Shown: piece after piece, positions 9,257-18,288 of the stretch | How the letters are laid out: each line of letters begins with the position of its first letter | Position numbering within the stretch: the first letter of the stretch is position 1 | NCBI RefSeq assembly: GCF_002892535.1 | Contig: NZ_CP024847.1 | Span: 2,294,001 to 2,358,000, forward strand | DNA: 64,000 nt | Direction of reading: 5' to 3' | Origin: Aquella oligotrophica | GTDB lineage: Bacteria; Pseudomonadota; Gammaproteobacteria; Burkholderiales; UBA11063 | Translations under genes and position numbers: made by a program | Notes under the pieces: generated by a model | The model's database searches: none | Seen by the model: only the letters and a program-made list of their open reading frames with translations | What the model was told of the DNA's origin: nothing

Positions 9257-10297
9257 ATGAATTTAAGAAACAGTTTATTATTAGCATTAATTTACCAAAT
9301 TAATCTGGTTGCTTGCTCAAGTAGTAATACGATTAACTCCAGCTGGATGGCGGACAATAAAAAAGCCCTCATGACAAAAAAACTTACACAGGTAATTATT
9401 CCTGGGTCACATTATTCAAATGCATACAGCTTGGATAATACCAAAGGAACTTTGGTGGTCTGTGTAGGAGAGACTAACCCACCACTAAGTAATAACGCTC
9501 AAATAGAATCGATGATTGAGGCTAACCCGCAGCAAATAAGTAATACTGATTTTGTCAACTACTTAAATACTCAAACCAATAGTGTACGTTCACAACTAAA
9601 TAACGGAATAAGATATCTTGAATTTAATGTCTGTATTCAAAGTGCAAATTATTATACTTCCAATTATTACCTTACAGACACCCTTGAAAATAACTTAAAT
9701 CAAATATCTGACTTTATAAGTAGCAATGAAGACGAAATAATTTTGATTGATATTGATAACATCTATACTGATTATGGTTCGTTAAGCAGTAATGATTTAA
9801 ATATTTTTCATAACTACCTACAAACTAAATTTGGTTCATATCTTATGCCAAAAAAAGATTGGCAACAGCTGACATTTAAGGATATTTGGAGCAGTAAACA
9901 TCGTATTATTCTGCTTTCTTCAAATTCAATGCTGACTAAATATTATGATATATGGGACAAATCTGAAGTTATGGATACACCTCCAGAAGCTGAATATAAT
10001 ACAATAAAAAAACTAACCATGATTCAGCAGACTATCCAAAAGGAATCTGTAACAGCTAATGAGAATAAATTTCGTCTGTTACCGATATACTCGTCATTTA
10101 ACCCGCAAAGAGATTCACTAAGTCAGCTTAAATCGGTATCTAATGATCATTTAGTAATTGATTATTTACGCTCACTGCCTGCGAATACTAGCCTAAATAT
10201 TATTGTTACTGACAACAAGTATAATAGACTACTTGTTGACTATAGTCTACAAAAAAATCTGGGTATAGTGAAACCATCTAGTGAGTCACAATGGTGA
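9257..10297 (+). CDS. Lipoprotein with a degenerate PI-PLC X-like domain
   Basis: About 346 residues; the ATG at 9257 is preferred to the TTG just before it because AGGA lies 6 bp upstream of the ATG. There is a lipoprotein signal peptide with lipobox LVAC (mature Cys near residue 20). The rest resembles phosphatidylinositol-specific phospholipase C X domains: VIIPGSHYSNAY matches the first catalytic-His segment (usually GSHDS/GTHDS), and QLNNGIRYLEFNV matches the LRxGIRYLDLRV strand, followed by EIILIDI. Where the second catalytic histidine normally sits (a HG motif before the EVL helix) I see NYYLTDTLENNL, with no His. It may therefore be a non-enzymatic or altered member. It is the third gene of the pgl-glk unit, with no obvious metabolic link. 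Confidence 0.6.
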   Translation: MNLRNSLLLALIYQINLVACSSSNTINSSWMADNKKALMTKKLTQVIIPGSHYSNAYSLDNTKGTLVVCVGETNPPLSNNAQIESMIEANPQQISNTDFVNYLNTQTNSVRSQLNNGIRYLEFNVCIQSANYYTSNYYLTDTLENNLNQISDFISSNEDEIILIDIDNIYTDYGSLSSNDLNIFHNYLQTKFGSYLMPKKDWQQLTFKDIWSSKHRIILLSSNSMLTKYYDIWDKSEVMDTPPEAEYNTIKKLTMIQQTIQKESVTANENKFRLLPIYSSFNPQRDSLSQLKSVSNDHLVIDYLRSLPANTSLNIIVTDNKYNRLLVDYSLQKNLGIVKPSSESQW

Positions 10298-10562
10298 TAC
10301 TGGCTTTTATTAGTTTGATGTTAAAAAGATTTTGAACTGGTTCTTAGATAACTCGCATTATTTGGTTCACTCATTAAATACTCGTTATATATTTCTTCAT
10401 TACATTTTACTGTTGATGGCTTACTTTTTTTTCATCTTTGACCCAAGCTAATTTCATCTTTAATTATAATAACATATTTGTTGTCAATGCGTAAGTTCTA
10501 GCACCATATGATCAGTGCTAACGCCAAGAGCTAGACATATTTAAAAATTACTTGAAACATGT

Positions 10563-11513
10563 CTACGAATCATACACGTTATATGTTGATGATACTTTTG
10601 CTTTAATTTGTTTTAATAAAGCTTCTAAGAAATCACAAAAAACTTTGATCTTTAAGTCTTTCTCATTCGGATGCTTAATTAAATAATATGGTTGATTGCC
10701 AAAATAATATTCAGGTAACACTGGAATTAGTTGTTCCTCAAAGAATCTCGTACCATTTAAAAAATCAAGCATAAAATCAAATCCCCCAGCTATTATTTCA
10801 TGAGATTGTAGCAGAAATAAAGATTGTGTAGCATTATTAATTGTTATTCTTTTGGGCATTTCAAACATATAAGTTTTTTTTGTATACTGATTAATCGCTT
10901 CTATATTAGATGGAATAACATAATTTTCAAGCATCATCCCCGCTACTAGATGTTTTTTTAATTCACCGAGAGTTTTAGGCTCCCCATATTTTTTAATATA
11001 TTCTTTAGTACAAAATATTCTAATGGTTGCAGTAAAAATTTTTTTAACTTTTACTGTCTGCTGCGCTGGTATATGATTTACAATAGCAACATCAATTCCC
11101 TCTTTGACTAAATTAACCTCTTTTGACTGATATGCTATATTTAAATTAATTTCAGGATATTTTCTTAAAAACCCAGGCAAGTAAGGGGTAATCAAGTTTA
11201 ACGCCAAGACAGGCGGTAAGGATACATTTATTGTCCCAAAAGGATTGTTTTTTTCTACTTTTACAATATCAGATATTTTTTTATCAAAATTCACCAAATC
11301 ACCTTTAAATGAATTATACATTTGCTTTCCCTGTTCAGTTAATTCAAATTCTTTAGTATTGCGGCGAACAAGGTTTATGCCTAATTCGTCTTCAAGAAGT
11401 TTAATTTTTCTGCTAATTGTAGATACGCTTACCTTAAGTCTTTTAGCAGTATTGATAAAATTGCCCAGCTCTACTATTTTAATAAATAAAAATATATCGT
11501 CGTAAGAATACAT
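10563..11513 (-). CDS. LysR-type transcriptional regulator (orphan, paralogue 1)
   Basis: A 316-residue LysR regulator: winged HTH at residues 1-65 (ISRKIKLLEDELGINLVRRN) and a periplasmic-binding-like effector domain from about residue 90 (GTINVSLPPVLALNLITPYL). It closely resembles the two LysR genes at 30.9 and 32.0 kb, including the C-terminal LPEYYFG motif. Upstream there is no divergently transcribed target gene, only an IS3 remnant, so its target is unknown. Confidence 0.9.
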   Translation of the reverse strand: MYSYDDIFLFIKIVELGNFINTAKRLKVSVSTISRKIKLLEDELGINLVRRNTKEFELTEQGKQMYNSFKGDLVNFDKKISDIVKVEKNNPFGTINVSLPPVLALNLITPYLPGFLRKYPEINLNIAYQSKEVNLVKEGIDVAIVNHIPAQQTVKVKKIFTATIRIFCTKEYIKKYGEPKTLGELKKHLVAGMMLENYVIPSNIEAINQYTKKTYMFEMPKRITINNATQSLFLLQSHEIIAGGFDFMLDFLNGTRFFEEQLIPVLPEYYFGNQPYYLIKHPNEKDLKIKVFCDFLEALLKQIKAKVSSTYNVYDS

Positions 11514-11563
11514 AACTGTTCTTTCATATAAACTATGAGTCTAGACTAGGTAGTAGCCACCAA

Positions 11564-11730
11564 TTATGACCAATATTTCAACTCAAACTCTATCGGTGAA
11601 TCACCATTCAAGTATGTGCGAACCCTTTCTTTGTTATATTCCTTTTTCAAGATAGCAAAGAAGCTCTATACTACAGCATTATCTCAGCAATACCTTTCTT
11701 GCTCATGCTACCATCTAACTGATGTGTCGA
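11564..11730 (-). mobile_element. IS3-family transposase, C-terminal remnant
   Basis: On the minus strand, GSMSKKG is followed, after a frame change, by DNAVV-stop-SFFAILKKEYNKERVRTYL and SPIEFE before a TAA at 11564-11566. This matches the end of IS3-type OrfB (SMSRKGNCYDNAVVESFF...FYNxxRRHSxL...SPxEFE), with an internal deletion of about 20-25 codons after the KKE. It contains an in-frame stop and a frameshift and is dead. It fills most of the 327-bp gap between the LysR gene and the lipoprotein gene. Confidence 0.75.
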
Positions 11731-11802
11731 GCATAGGCCACCGTCAGCTGATAGACAACCGGGATTAAAACAGTCTATCAACTCTCTTCAACGTTGTTTA
11801 CT

Positions 11803-11832
11803 GCCAAACACCTATATTAATAGGCGTTTGGC
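11803..11832. terminator. Long hairpin downstream of the 894-residue lipoprotein gene
   Basis: GCCAAACACCTAT, a short loop and ATAGGCGTTTGGC form a 13-bp stem with one G-U pair, 8 bp beyond the stop codon of the lipoprotein gene. No clear T-run follows on the minus strand, so it may act as a Rho-type or mRNA-stabilising hairpin instead of a strict intrinsic terminator. Confidence 0.5.
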
Positions 11833-11840
11833 TTGAAACT

Positions 11841-14525
11841 TCATAGTTTTCGGGTGTAAAGACAGATACTTCCTGTATGACGCCCACCATCTTCAGGGAT
11901 CAAGGACTTTCTTCCTAGAGATAAGTTGCTGTCACTGCCACAATAATCTAAAGTTATTCTAACACCATCCCGACTACCTTTAACGCTAATATCATCATAA
12001 AACATGTGTTTTGATGTTTCAAACTTGCAATTATTGGTCATACATGCTAATTTAAATCCTACACTACGAATATTATATCCATTCGGTCGCATACTTCCAG
12101 TCATTTCTGTTTTTAAATAGAAGGGAAAGTAAGCTCCATTGATATCTAGGGTAATTGGAATATAGAATTCAGTTTTGCCATCCGCTGTGATCTCTTTATG
12201 ATAGGAAACCCTAAAAACAGATTTCATGCCAAGCATATTAATATTAACGACGCCTAAATTACGACCATCAAAGTTTGTATCGAGTGTCTCGCTAATATTT
12301 GCTCCGGGTGTTGTAATACCAATACCGTTGATAAAGTCATTTGCAGTGGTAGTCACCTCGGCACCATATACGACGAAGTTAACTGGCAATTCTTTGTTAC
12401 CAATACGTGATAAATACCATTCTTTGCCTTTGTCATCTAAATTTTCAATATATCCATAAAGGGGGTATCCAGATGCTATACTGTTTTCGGTTCTTAATTT
12501 GTTGACTGTGCTCTTACAGGATAACTTACCATCAATATTAAGCAGTGATGTAGTTATTGCACTATTATAATCACAATCATCCTTTTGTACATCAAGAATT
12601 GAACTAACTTCTTGCCCGACACCATTTAAACATGAAGCACCTATCGTTTTAACTATACCTTGACCTTTACCAGCCGTTCCTTCATAAGTAAGACTTAGCA
12701 AATTACATGCCATATTCTTAAAATTGTCAGAAGGCAATTGTAAGCGTTCAGCCCCATAAATATCTTGATAGACATTGATATAGTGGGTTTTAAATTTATT
12801 GGTTATAAAATTACGATAGCTCTTATAGCGAATTGAAATATCTTTAATTTTACAGTTATATTGCTCCTCTGCTGTACCTAGGTTACAAGCACTATCCAAT
12901 TTCTCTGTAGGAACTACTTTACCTTTAAAATATGGGTATTTGTATTCCAGAAATAGCGCATTTTTTTGGATTAGTTCGGCATCAGCCAAAACAGCCTGAA
13001 GCTCAAGGTTATAATCGTTCAAAATTAGATTATGGGCTCTACGTAATGGAATAACATTTACCCCATCTTTAACATTTGTTATGTACTGAGAATCAACTGA
13101 TTTAAGAAACTCATCAATATTAGTAATTGCTTTATCCATAACTATCTGATCAACCGCAGTTTGAATTTCTTTTAAACTTTTTATATTAAAAATCCCATCC
13201 CCGGTATTTGCAGCATATAATATAGTTAATTGATCAAAGGTTAATTTCGGGGATACTTCGGTATTTTTATAAATATACGAATCAAGATCTAAAGAGCCTA
13301 AGGTATTTCTTAAGACATTGGCGGTAACGTTAATAGTATTAATATTATTCTGTAACATGCGAATTTCTGATTTGGCATCTGCTTTTTGCAATTGATCCGA
13401 TATGGATTTTAGATAGTTATTTATCTGATCATCTTTAGATAATTCTTCTGCCTGAATTTGTCTTAATGAGGTAATTAAGGCATTCATTTCAGCTAAAGCA
13501 TTTTTGCTTCCATTAACCTTAGACAGAAACTCCATTACAGCAGATAAATGCCCGATTTTCTTGGAGATATCATTAATTGAGCCTCCCGATACAAAACTCA
13601 CCAGTGCATCTAGCACCATCTGCACATTTCCAGATTCATTTCCGGATTTTTTAATTGATTCAGTCAGTTTTTTTATTGTTTCAGCCATTTGGGCAAATGA
13701 GGCTTTATTGCTTAACTCTAGGATTTTGGCAATACTTGCTTGATAATCAGCAATACTTTTGTTCACAGGGATATTTACCGCTTTTGCTTTAATTGTATTT
13801 ACCATTTTTGTAACGACTATTGTTGGAGAAGTTCCATTTTCTAACAGATAATTATAGTAAAAATATATCATTTCATTTAAGTCATACTTCCCACTATAGC
13901 CTGCATTTCTTGCTGCTTTATCAAAAGCGTCCCGGATGAGTAGCTCATCAATCTCATCACTACTATTCATCATTTGAGGTCCTAAGTAAGTCCGTTTTAT
14001 GAAAGTGCCAGTACTAGTTGCATCAAGAATCAAATTAGTGCTGTCCGCCGCACTGCTTACATAAAATAATCCCCCAGCTATAATTTTGCCATCCTGTGAC
14101 AATTCTAATGCGTATTCATCAGCCGGAAGCCTACTTTTATCAATGTTGACTTTACAACCTTCATAACTACTACCGCAAACTACATTTGCTTCATATACAG
14201 TGGTAAAGGCATTATCAGAAACTTTGAGAACTTTTAAATTATATAAAGTATTTGGTCTTTTATTTGATTCTGCAGCATAAAACTGTGGCCCTACTAACAG
14301 TGAGTCTGCAAAATCAATTTTATATCCTTGTGCGGCGTAAAACCGGGTTAGCTCAGTCCTTTTAGCATCTGCCAATTTTTGAGCTTTAATTTGTATTTCT
14401 GTATTATCTGATGCTAAAGACTTTCCGCCGCCAACCCCATTACCATTACAAGCACTAAGGCTAACGACAATTATAAATGATAACGCAACTGTCTTAACAT
14501 GCTTTTTTAAAATATTTAACTTCAT
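11841..14525 (-). CDS. Large lipoprotein of unknown function
   Basis: 894 residues with a clear lipoprotein signal (hydrophobic residues 14-24, lipobox LSAC, then a Gly/Asn-rich linker). I do not recognise the family. Residues about 265-420 are rich in Ala, Lys, Glu, Ser and Leu and look helical or coiled-coil (for example FAQMAETIKKLTESIKKSG). The C-terminal third is rich in paired cysteines (CNLGTAEEQYNC, LACMTNNC, GSICLY) and beta-strand-like segments, suggesting a disulfide-bonded extracellular domain. An AAGGA ribosome site lies 8 bp before the ATG and a promoter can be seen upstream. Flanking IS remnants on both sides suggest it arrived as accessory DNA. Surface or outer-membrane location is inferred. 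Confidence 0.75.
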   Translation of the reverse strand: MKLNILKKHVKTVALSFIIVVSLSACNGNGVGGGKSLASDNTEIQIKAQKLADAKRTELTRFYAAQGYKIDFADSLLVGPQFYAAESNKRPNTLYNLKVLKVSDNAFTTVYEANVVCGSSYEGCKVNIDKSRLPADEYALELSQDGKIIAGGLFYVSSAADSTNLILDATSTGTFIKRTYLGPQMMNSSDEIDELLIRDAFDKAARNAGYSGKYDLNEMIYFYYNYLLENGTSPTIVVTKMVNTIKAKAVNIPVNKSIADYQASIAKILELSNKASFAQMAETIKKLTESIKKSGNESGNVQMVLDALVSFVSGGSINDISKKIGHLSAVMEFLSKVNGSKNALAEMNALITSLRQIQAEELSKDDQINNYLKSISDQLQKADAKSEIRMLQNNINTINVTANVLRNTLGSLDLDSYIYKNTEVSPKLTFDQLTILYAANTGDGIFNIKSLKEIQTAVDQIVMDKAITNIDEFLKSVDSQYITNVKDGVNVIPLRRAHNLILNDYNLELQAVLADAELIQKNALFLEYKYPYFKGKVVPTEKLDSACNLGTAEEQYNCKIKDISIRYKSYRNFITNKFKTHYINVYQDIYGAERLQLPSDNFKNMACNLLSLTYEGTAGKGQGIVKTIGASCLNGVGQEVSSILDVQKDDCDYNSAITTSLLNIDGKLSCKSTVNKLRTENSIASGYPLYGYIENLDDKGKEWYLSRIGNKELPVNFVVYGAEVTTTANDFINGIGITTPGANISETLDTNFDGRNLGVVNINMLGMKSVFRVSYHKEITADGKTEFYIPITLDINGAYFPFYLKTEMTGSMRPNGYNIRSVGFKLACMTNNCKFETSKHMFYDDISVKGSRDGVRITLDYCGSDSNLSLGRKSLIPEDGGRHTGSICLYTRKL

Positions 14526-14594
14526 AATGTTTTCCTTTTAAACAAACTGCCTACAGGATTGATATTTTTCCATTCAAACCCCATTGCAAATAGT

Positions 14595-14624
14595 ATTTTA
14601 GTAAAATTAACTTATACAAGTCAA
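14595..14624 (-). promoter_or_regulatory. Promoter of the 894-residue lipoprotein gene
   Basis: On the minus strand TTGACT (14624-14619) and TAAAAT (14600-14595) are separated by 18 bp, about 70 bp before the ATG at 14525. It looks like a sigma-70 promoter. Confidence 0.5.
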
Positions 14625-14903
14625 TGTCGGCTAGTCACACTATAGGAAGGTTAGAATACCCAATTTGTTGTGCTTCATACAAATTAAGCAAATTATCTAT
14701 TTTACGAAATGAAGTTTTGCATTTTTGTCTTTTATATTTTTAATGATTCAAAAGATAGCTTTGCTTAGGCTGCTTGCTGTACCGTATCTACAATTAAACT
14801 AGTAATGCGAACTTGGGATAAGGTAATGTGAATAAATAAAAGAATCCATCATGCTCTAAATTGTTAAAATGAATTTCTCACAAAACAAGTAACAATGACG
14901 GAA

Positions 14904-14985
14904 GCAATGATGGATTTAGTAGAATTATACGTAATAATAGATGATTTTTGCAAACAATTTATGGCCAAAGTACTTTTTGGATTGC
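14904..14985 (+). mobile_element. IS982-like transposase, N-terminal scrap
   Basis: From about 14907 the plus strand reads MMDLVELYVIIDDFCKQF before homology fades. This resembles the first residues of IS982-family transposases (LVELYxxIDDFC). Only about 25 codons are left. It runs directly into the IS256 remnant on the other strand, so one element probably inserted into or recombined with the other. Confidence 0.45.
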
Positions 14986-15335
14986 CGGATATAAATCTTA
15001 AATACAGCCGTATCATTAGGAAATGACCGCTTATTTTTTACCACTTTATGCAAAGTCATATTCAATGATTCAATGGCACGGGGAATATAAATTGCTTTCC
15101 GACTTTAGTATAGCCAAATAAAGTATTTAATGATTCCAACGATTGTACCATGATTTGCTTATAGCCGGATATTTTACATCCCATTTTTTAGCAAATTCAT
15201 CAAGATTATCCAAGGCTAATTCTTCTGTATCTGCCGAATAGATCATTTTTAAAGTTCAGGAACAATCGGAACTTACCCTTTATATTTCAAGGCTTCCTTG
15301 AATGTTTCTATTTCAGTGAAAGCCGCCTTCTACAA
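14985..15335 (-). mobile_element. IS256 (mutator)-family transposase, C-terminal remnant
   Basis: On the minus strand one frame carries YSADTEELALDNLDEFAKKW, then KYPAISKSWYNRWNH and a stop. A second frame continues with the family hallmark IYIPRAIESLNMTLHKVVK and KRSFPNDTAVFKI. These match IS256-type transposases (IYTTNAIESLN.QLRKVTK.KGSFPND). Several stops and at least two frame changes show it is inactive. It ends 4 bp from the parB stop codon, so the insertion lies just downstream of parB. The remainder of the 14526-15338 gap holds the lipoprotein promoter and no other gene that I can see. Confidence 0.8.
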
Positions 15336-15338
15336 TTA

Positions 15339-16232
15339 TTAACTAAAAAGCTCAAGAAACCCCTCTAGTTCATCAACGCTTGCATAATTAATCGTGATTT
15401 TGCCATGTCCACCACGATTATGTTTGATATTAACCATCATGCCAAGTTTATCGGCAATAGTTTCTTCTAATCTTGCAATATCTGGATCTTTTTTAGTTTT
15501 ATCACGAATAATCTCAGTCCCAAATTTTTGTTCGTGCAAGATTCGTGAGACTTTATTTTCAACTTCGGCGGTAGTATATTTTTTGAGAATTATTTCATTA
15601 GCTAATTCAAGCTGTTTTTCCATAGATAGCGGCAATAATGCTCTGGCATGCCCCATGTCCAGTTTACGTTGCATAAGATAATCCAGTACTTCCGGACTAA
15701 GGTTTAATAAGCGTAAGATATTTGAGATATTACTACGTGACTTACCAGTAACACTAGCTAAAGCTTCGTGAGTTAGACCAAATTCATCAATCAACCTTTT
15801 ATAGCCCTGAGCCTCTTCAACAATATTCAGGTCTTTACGCTGAATATTCTCAATCAGAGATACGGCTAGTGCCTCTTCATCACTAAAATCACGGACAATA
15901 GCCGGAATAACTTCAAGCCCAGCAATCTGACTTGCCCGCCAGCGCCGTTCACCAGCAATTAACTCGTAGCGATCTTTGCCAACTAATCTAACTATTACTG
16001 GCTGAATTAGTCCATTATGCCGAATTGACACCGCTAACTCTTCCAAATCTTCCTGATCAAAAACCTGCCTTGGCTGATATTTACCAGGCTGAATCTTATC
16101 AATTTTAAGTTCGGTAAGTCCACTTTGATTAGTTACTACCTCGGAGGTATCTTTTTGCTTGATATCAATATCAGCCTTTGCTGCTGATAATAATGCATCA
16201 AGACCACGTCCTAATCCTTTTACTTTTGCCAT
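15339..16232 (-). CDS. parB: Chromosome partitioning protein ParB
   Basis: A 297-residue ParB/Spo0J protein. It has the N-terminal KGLGRGLDALLS, the CTPase/nuclease-like domain with IQPGKYQPRQVF and GERRWRASQIAG, the HTH (LTHEALASVTGKSRSNISNILRLL) and a C-terminal dimerisation domain. It binds parS near the origin, slides as a CTP clamp and works with ParA. The gene is 9 bp downstream of parA. I did not find a full 16-bp parS site by eye in the window. Confidence 0.96.
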   Translation of the reverse strand: MAKVKGLGRGLDALLSAAKADIDIKQKDTSEVVTNQSGLTELKIDKIQPGKYQPRQVFDQEDLEELAVSIRHNGLIQPVIVRLVGKDRYELIAGERRWRASQIAGLEVIPAIVRDFSDEEALAVSLIENIQRKDLNIVEEAQGYKRLIDEFGLTHEALASVTGKSRSNISNILRLLNLSPEVLDYLMQRKLDMGHARALLPLSMEKQLELANEIILKKYTTAEVENKVSRILHEQKFGTEIIRDKTKKDPDIARLEETIADKLGMMVNIKHNRGGHGKITINYASVDELEGFLELFS

Positions 16233-16241
16233 ATAATTTCT

Positions 16242-17006
16242 CTATTTTAGCTTATTTAATAACTCTTTGGCACAACGAATGTATGCCTGTGCACCAACTG
16301 ACTCAGAATCCAAAGCAACTGCAGATAATCCATAGCTTGGTGCTTCTGCCAAGCGTACTGTCCTTGGAATACTAGCATAAAAGACTTTTTCGTCAAAATA
16401 CTCAACCAACTGTGCTGAAACCTGCTGGGCAAGATTATTTCTCTTATCATACATCGTCCGGATAATGCCTAATAACTGAAGTTCTGGATTTAATTTTGAC
16501 TGGATTCTGGCAATCGTATTTAATAAGTCGGTAAGCCCTTCTAATGCATAATATTCACACTGTAAAGGTACTAGAATATGCTTTGCTGCAGATAACGCAT
16601 TTATTGTCAGTAAACTTAATGATGGCGGACAATCAATCAATATAACATCATAATTTGCAGCAACTTTACTTAGTGCATTCCGTAGCCGAAATTCACGATT
16701 ATCCAGATCTACCAACTCAATTTCTGCACCAGCAAGATTACGATTTGCACCAAGAAGATCAAAACCACATTCTTTCGCTGCAACAGTAGCTTCTGAAACT
16801 GGAACATCATTAATCAGAACATCATAAACACTATACTTTAAATTATTTTTATCAACCCCAGCACCAGTAGTTGCATTGCCCTGTGGATCGATATCAACAA
16901 CCAACACCTTTTTTCTGAATAAAGATAAACTGGTAGCAAGATTAAGGACAGTAGTAGTTTTCCCTACACCACCCTTTTGATTTCCGACAACAATAATATT
17001 TTTCAT
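16242..17006 (-). CDS. parA: Chromosome partitioning ATPase ParA
   Basis: A 254-residue ParA/Soj ATPase with the deviant Walker A KGGVGKTTTVLNLA (about residues 11-24), the VDIDPQGNATTG motif and the Walker B ILIDCPPSLSLLT. It forms nucleoid-bound dimers that move ParB-parS complexes. The start overlaps the rsmG stop by 4 bp (ATGA), giving translational coupling in the rsmG-parA-parB order common near bacterial origins. Confidence 0.97.
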   Translation of the reverse strand: MKNIIVVGNQKGGVGKTTTVLNLATSLSLFRKKVLVVDIDPQGNATTGAGVDKNNLKYSVYDVLINDVPVSEATVAAKECGFDLLGANRNLAGAEIELVDLDNREFRLRNALSKVAANYDVILIDCPPSLSLLTINALSAAKHILVPLQCEYYALEGLTDLLNTIARIQSKLNPELQLLGIIRTMYDKRNNLAQQVSAQLVEYFDEKVFYASIPRTVRLAEAPSYGLSAVALDSESVGAQAYIRCAKELLNKLK

Positions 17007-17617
17007 AATTTTTTTATTTTCACCAATACGCGTGGTGCATCAAGATATGGCACCTGCAAATTAATAATTTCACTAGAATAATTATTTAATTTATCAGCCT
17101 CATTTGAAGCTTGCTGTGATTTCATCGCTAAATAGTAGCCTGAATCATTTAATAAATGCTCAGTGAGCGAGATAAAAAGGCTTAAATCCGCAAATGCTCG
17201 CGAGGTAATGATATCAAACCGTTGTATATCATATTTCTCTACCCGGCTATTTACAATTTCAAGATTGGCTAATCTAAGTTCTATCTTTACTTGCCGCAAA
17301 AAAGCAATTTTCTTCGAATTACTATCAATCAAAGTAACATGAAGATTTGGTTTCATTATAGCAATAATTATACCTGGAACACCCATCCCACTACCAACAT
17401 CAAGCACAAAGCCGTTATTATCTGGCAAATGCGGAACGATACTTAGCCCATCAATCAGATGGAGTATCTTAATCTGACGAGGGTTACTAATAGCTGTAAG
17501 ACTATATACTTTATTCCATTTTATAAGCATGCTTGCGTATTGATTTAATGCAGATAATTGATTCTCAACAAATTCAATCCCTAGCTTATGAATAGCATCA
17601 ATAATAATATCAGTCAA
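17003..17617 (-). CDS. rsmG: 16S rRNA (guanine-527-N7)-methyltransferase RsmG
   Basis: 204 residues of the GidB/RsmG family: the N-terminal KWNKVYSLTAI, then SAM motif VLDVGSGMGVPGI (about residues 69-81), LIDSNSKKIAFL and a late ITSRAFADL. It methylates G527 of 16S rRNA. The gene is coupled to parA by a 4-bp overlap. Confidence 0.95.
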   Translation of the reverse strand: MTDIIIDAIHKLGIEFVENQLSALNQYASMLIKWNKVYSLTAISNPRQIKILHLIDGLSIVPHLPDNNGFVLDVGSGMGVPGIIIAIMKPNLHVTLIDSNSKKIAFLRQVKIELRLANLEIVNSRVEKYDIQRFDIITSRAFADLSLFISLTEHLLNDSGYYLAMKSQQASNEADKLNNYSSEIINLQVPYLDAPRVLVKIKKL

Positions 17618-17625
17618 CTTATACT

Positions 17626-18273
17626 CTATTTTGAATGGTTTAATTGATGATAATCTTCAAATTCACCAGATACTACGTAATACGGTTCATTGACAAATAA
17701 TAACATCTCATGATCGCCACGCGAGTTACCATAGCCATAAGCGTAGTCAAATTTTAAACTATTTGACTCTAGATACTCTTTAATTCGTATGACCTTTTGC
17801 ATAGCATAACAATTTGGCGTAGCCAATTTCCCGCTAGCAACTCCATTGACGATTTCAATTTCAGTCGCAATAACATCATCAATCTTATGAAGCTCAGCAA
17901 AAAAGCGTAAGTAAATTGCTAGATTAGCACTAACTAATATTATTCGATGCTTATGTTCACGATGCCACTCGAGTTTTGCATAAGTTTCAGGAACAAGATA
18001 CTTATTTAGATGCGTAGTTGCAAAATTTTTTGCCTTAACAAGAATATCTTCTTCCTTCCACCCTTTTAAAATTATCGTCAATGTTCTTTGTTTTGCTTCC
18101 TGATTATCAATTTTTTTAAACAAATAGCAAATAACAACAGGAAATAGTCTTGGTAAATAGGCAATAAACTTTACTATACCAACACAATAGATAAGAAATG
18201 GAATAAGGGTATCTTTATTTGATAAAGTTCCATCAAAATCAAAATAGGCAACTATCTGGCAATCTTTACTCAT
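17626..18273 (-). CDS. HAD-IB family phosphatase
   Basis: About 215 residues, starting at the ATG at 18273 and not the upstream TTG. HAD motif I is FDFDGTLSNKDT near the N-terminus; motif II is in RIILVSANLAIY and motif III/IV in GYGNSRGDHEML. The subfamily (SerB/PSPase-like, HAD-IB) includes phosphoserine and lipid or sugar phosphate phosphatases; a helical cap with hydrophobic stretches (IVKFIAYLPRLFPVVICYLF) suggests a membrane-associated lipid-phosphate substrate, as in CicA/PgpC-type phosphatases. It lies between prfA and rsmG on the same strand. Confidence 0.8.
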   Translation of the reverse strand: MSKDCQIVAYFDFDGTLSNKDTLIPFLIYCVGIVKFIAYLPRLFPVVICYLFKKIDNQEAKQRTLTIILKGWKEEDILVKAKNFATTHLNKYLVPETYAKLEWHREHKHRIILVSANLAIYLRFFAELHKIDDVIATEIEIVNGVASGKLATPNCYAMQKVIRIKEYLESNSLKFDYAYGYGNSRGDHEMLLFVNEPYYVVSGEFEDYHQLNHSK

Positions 18274-18288
18274 TAATACTATCAATCT

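Noticed and set aside
10499-10520. TAGCAC/GTGCTA inverted repeat between the PI-PLC and LysR genes
   Set aside because: Six-base arms with a ten-base centre and no T-run; too weak to call a terminator or operator.
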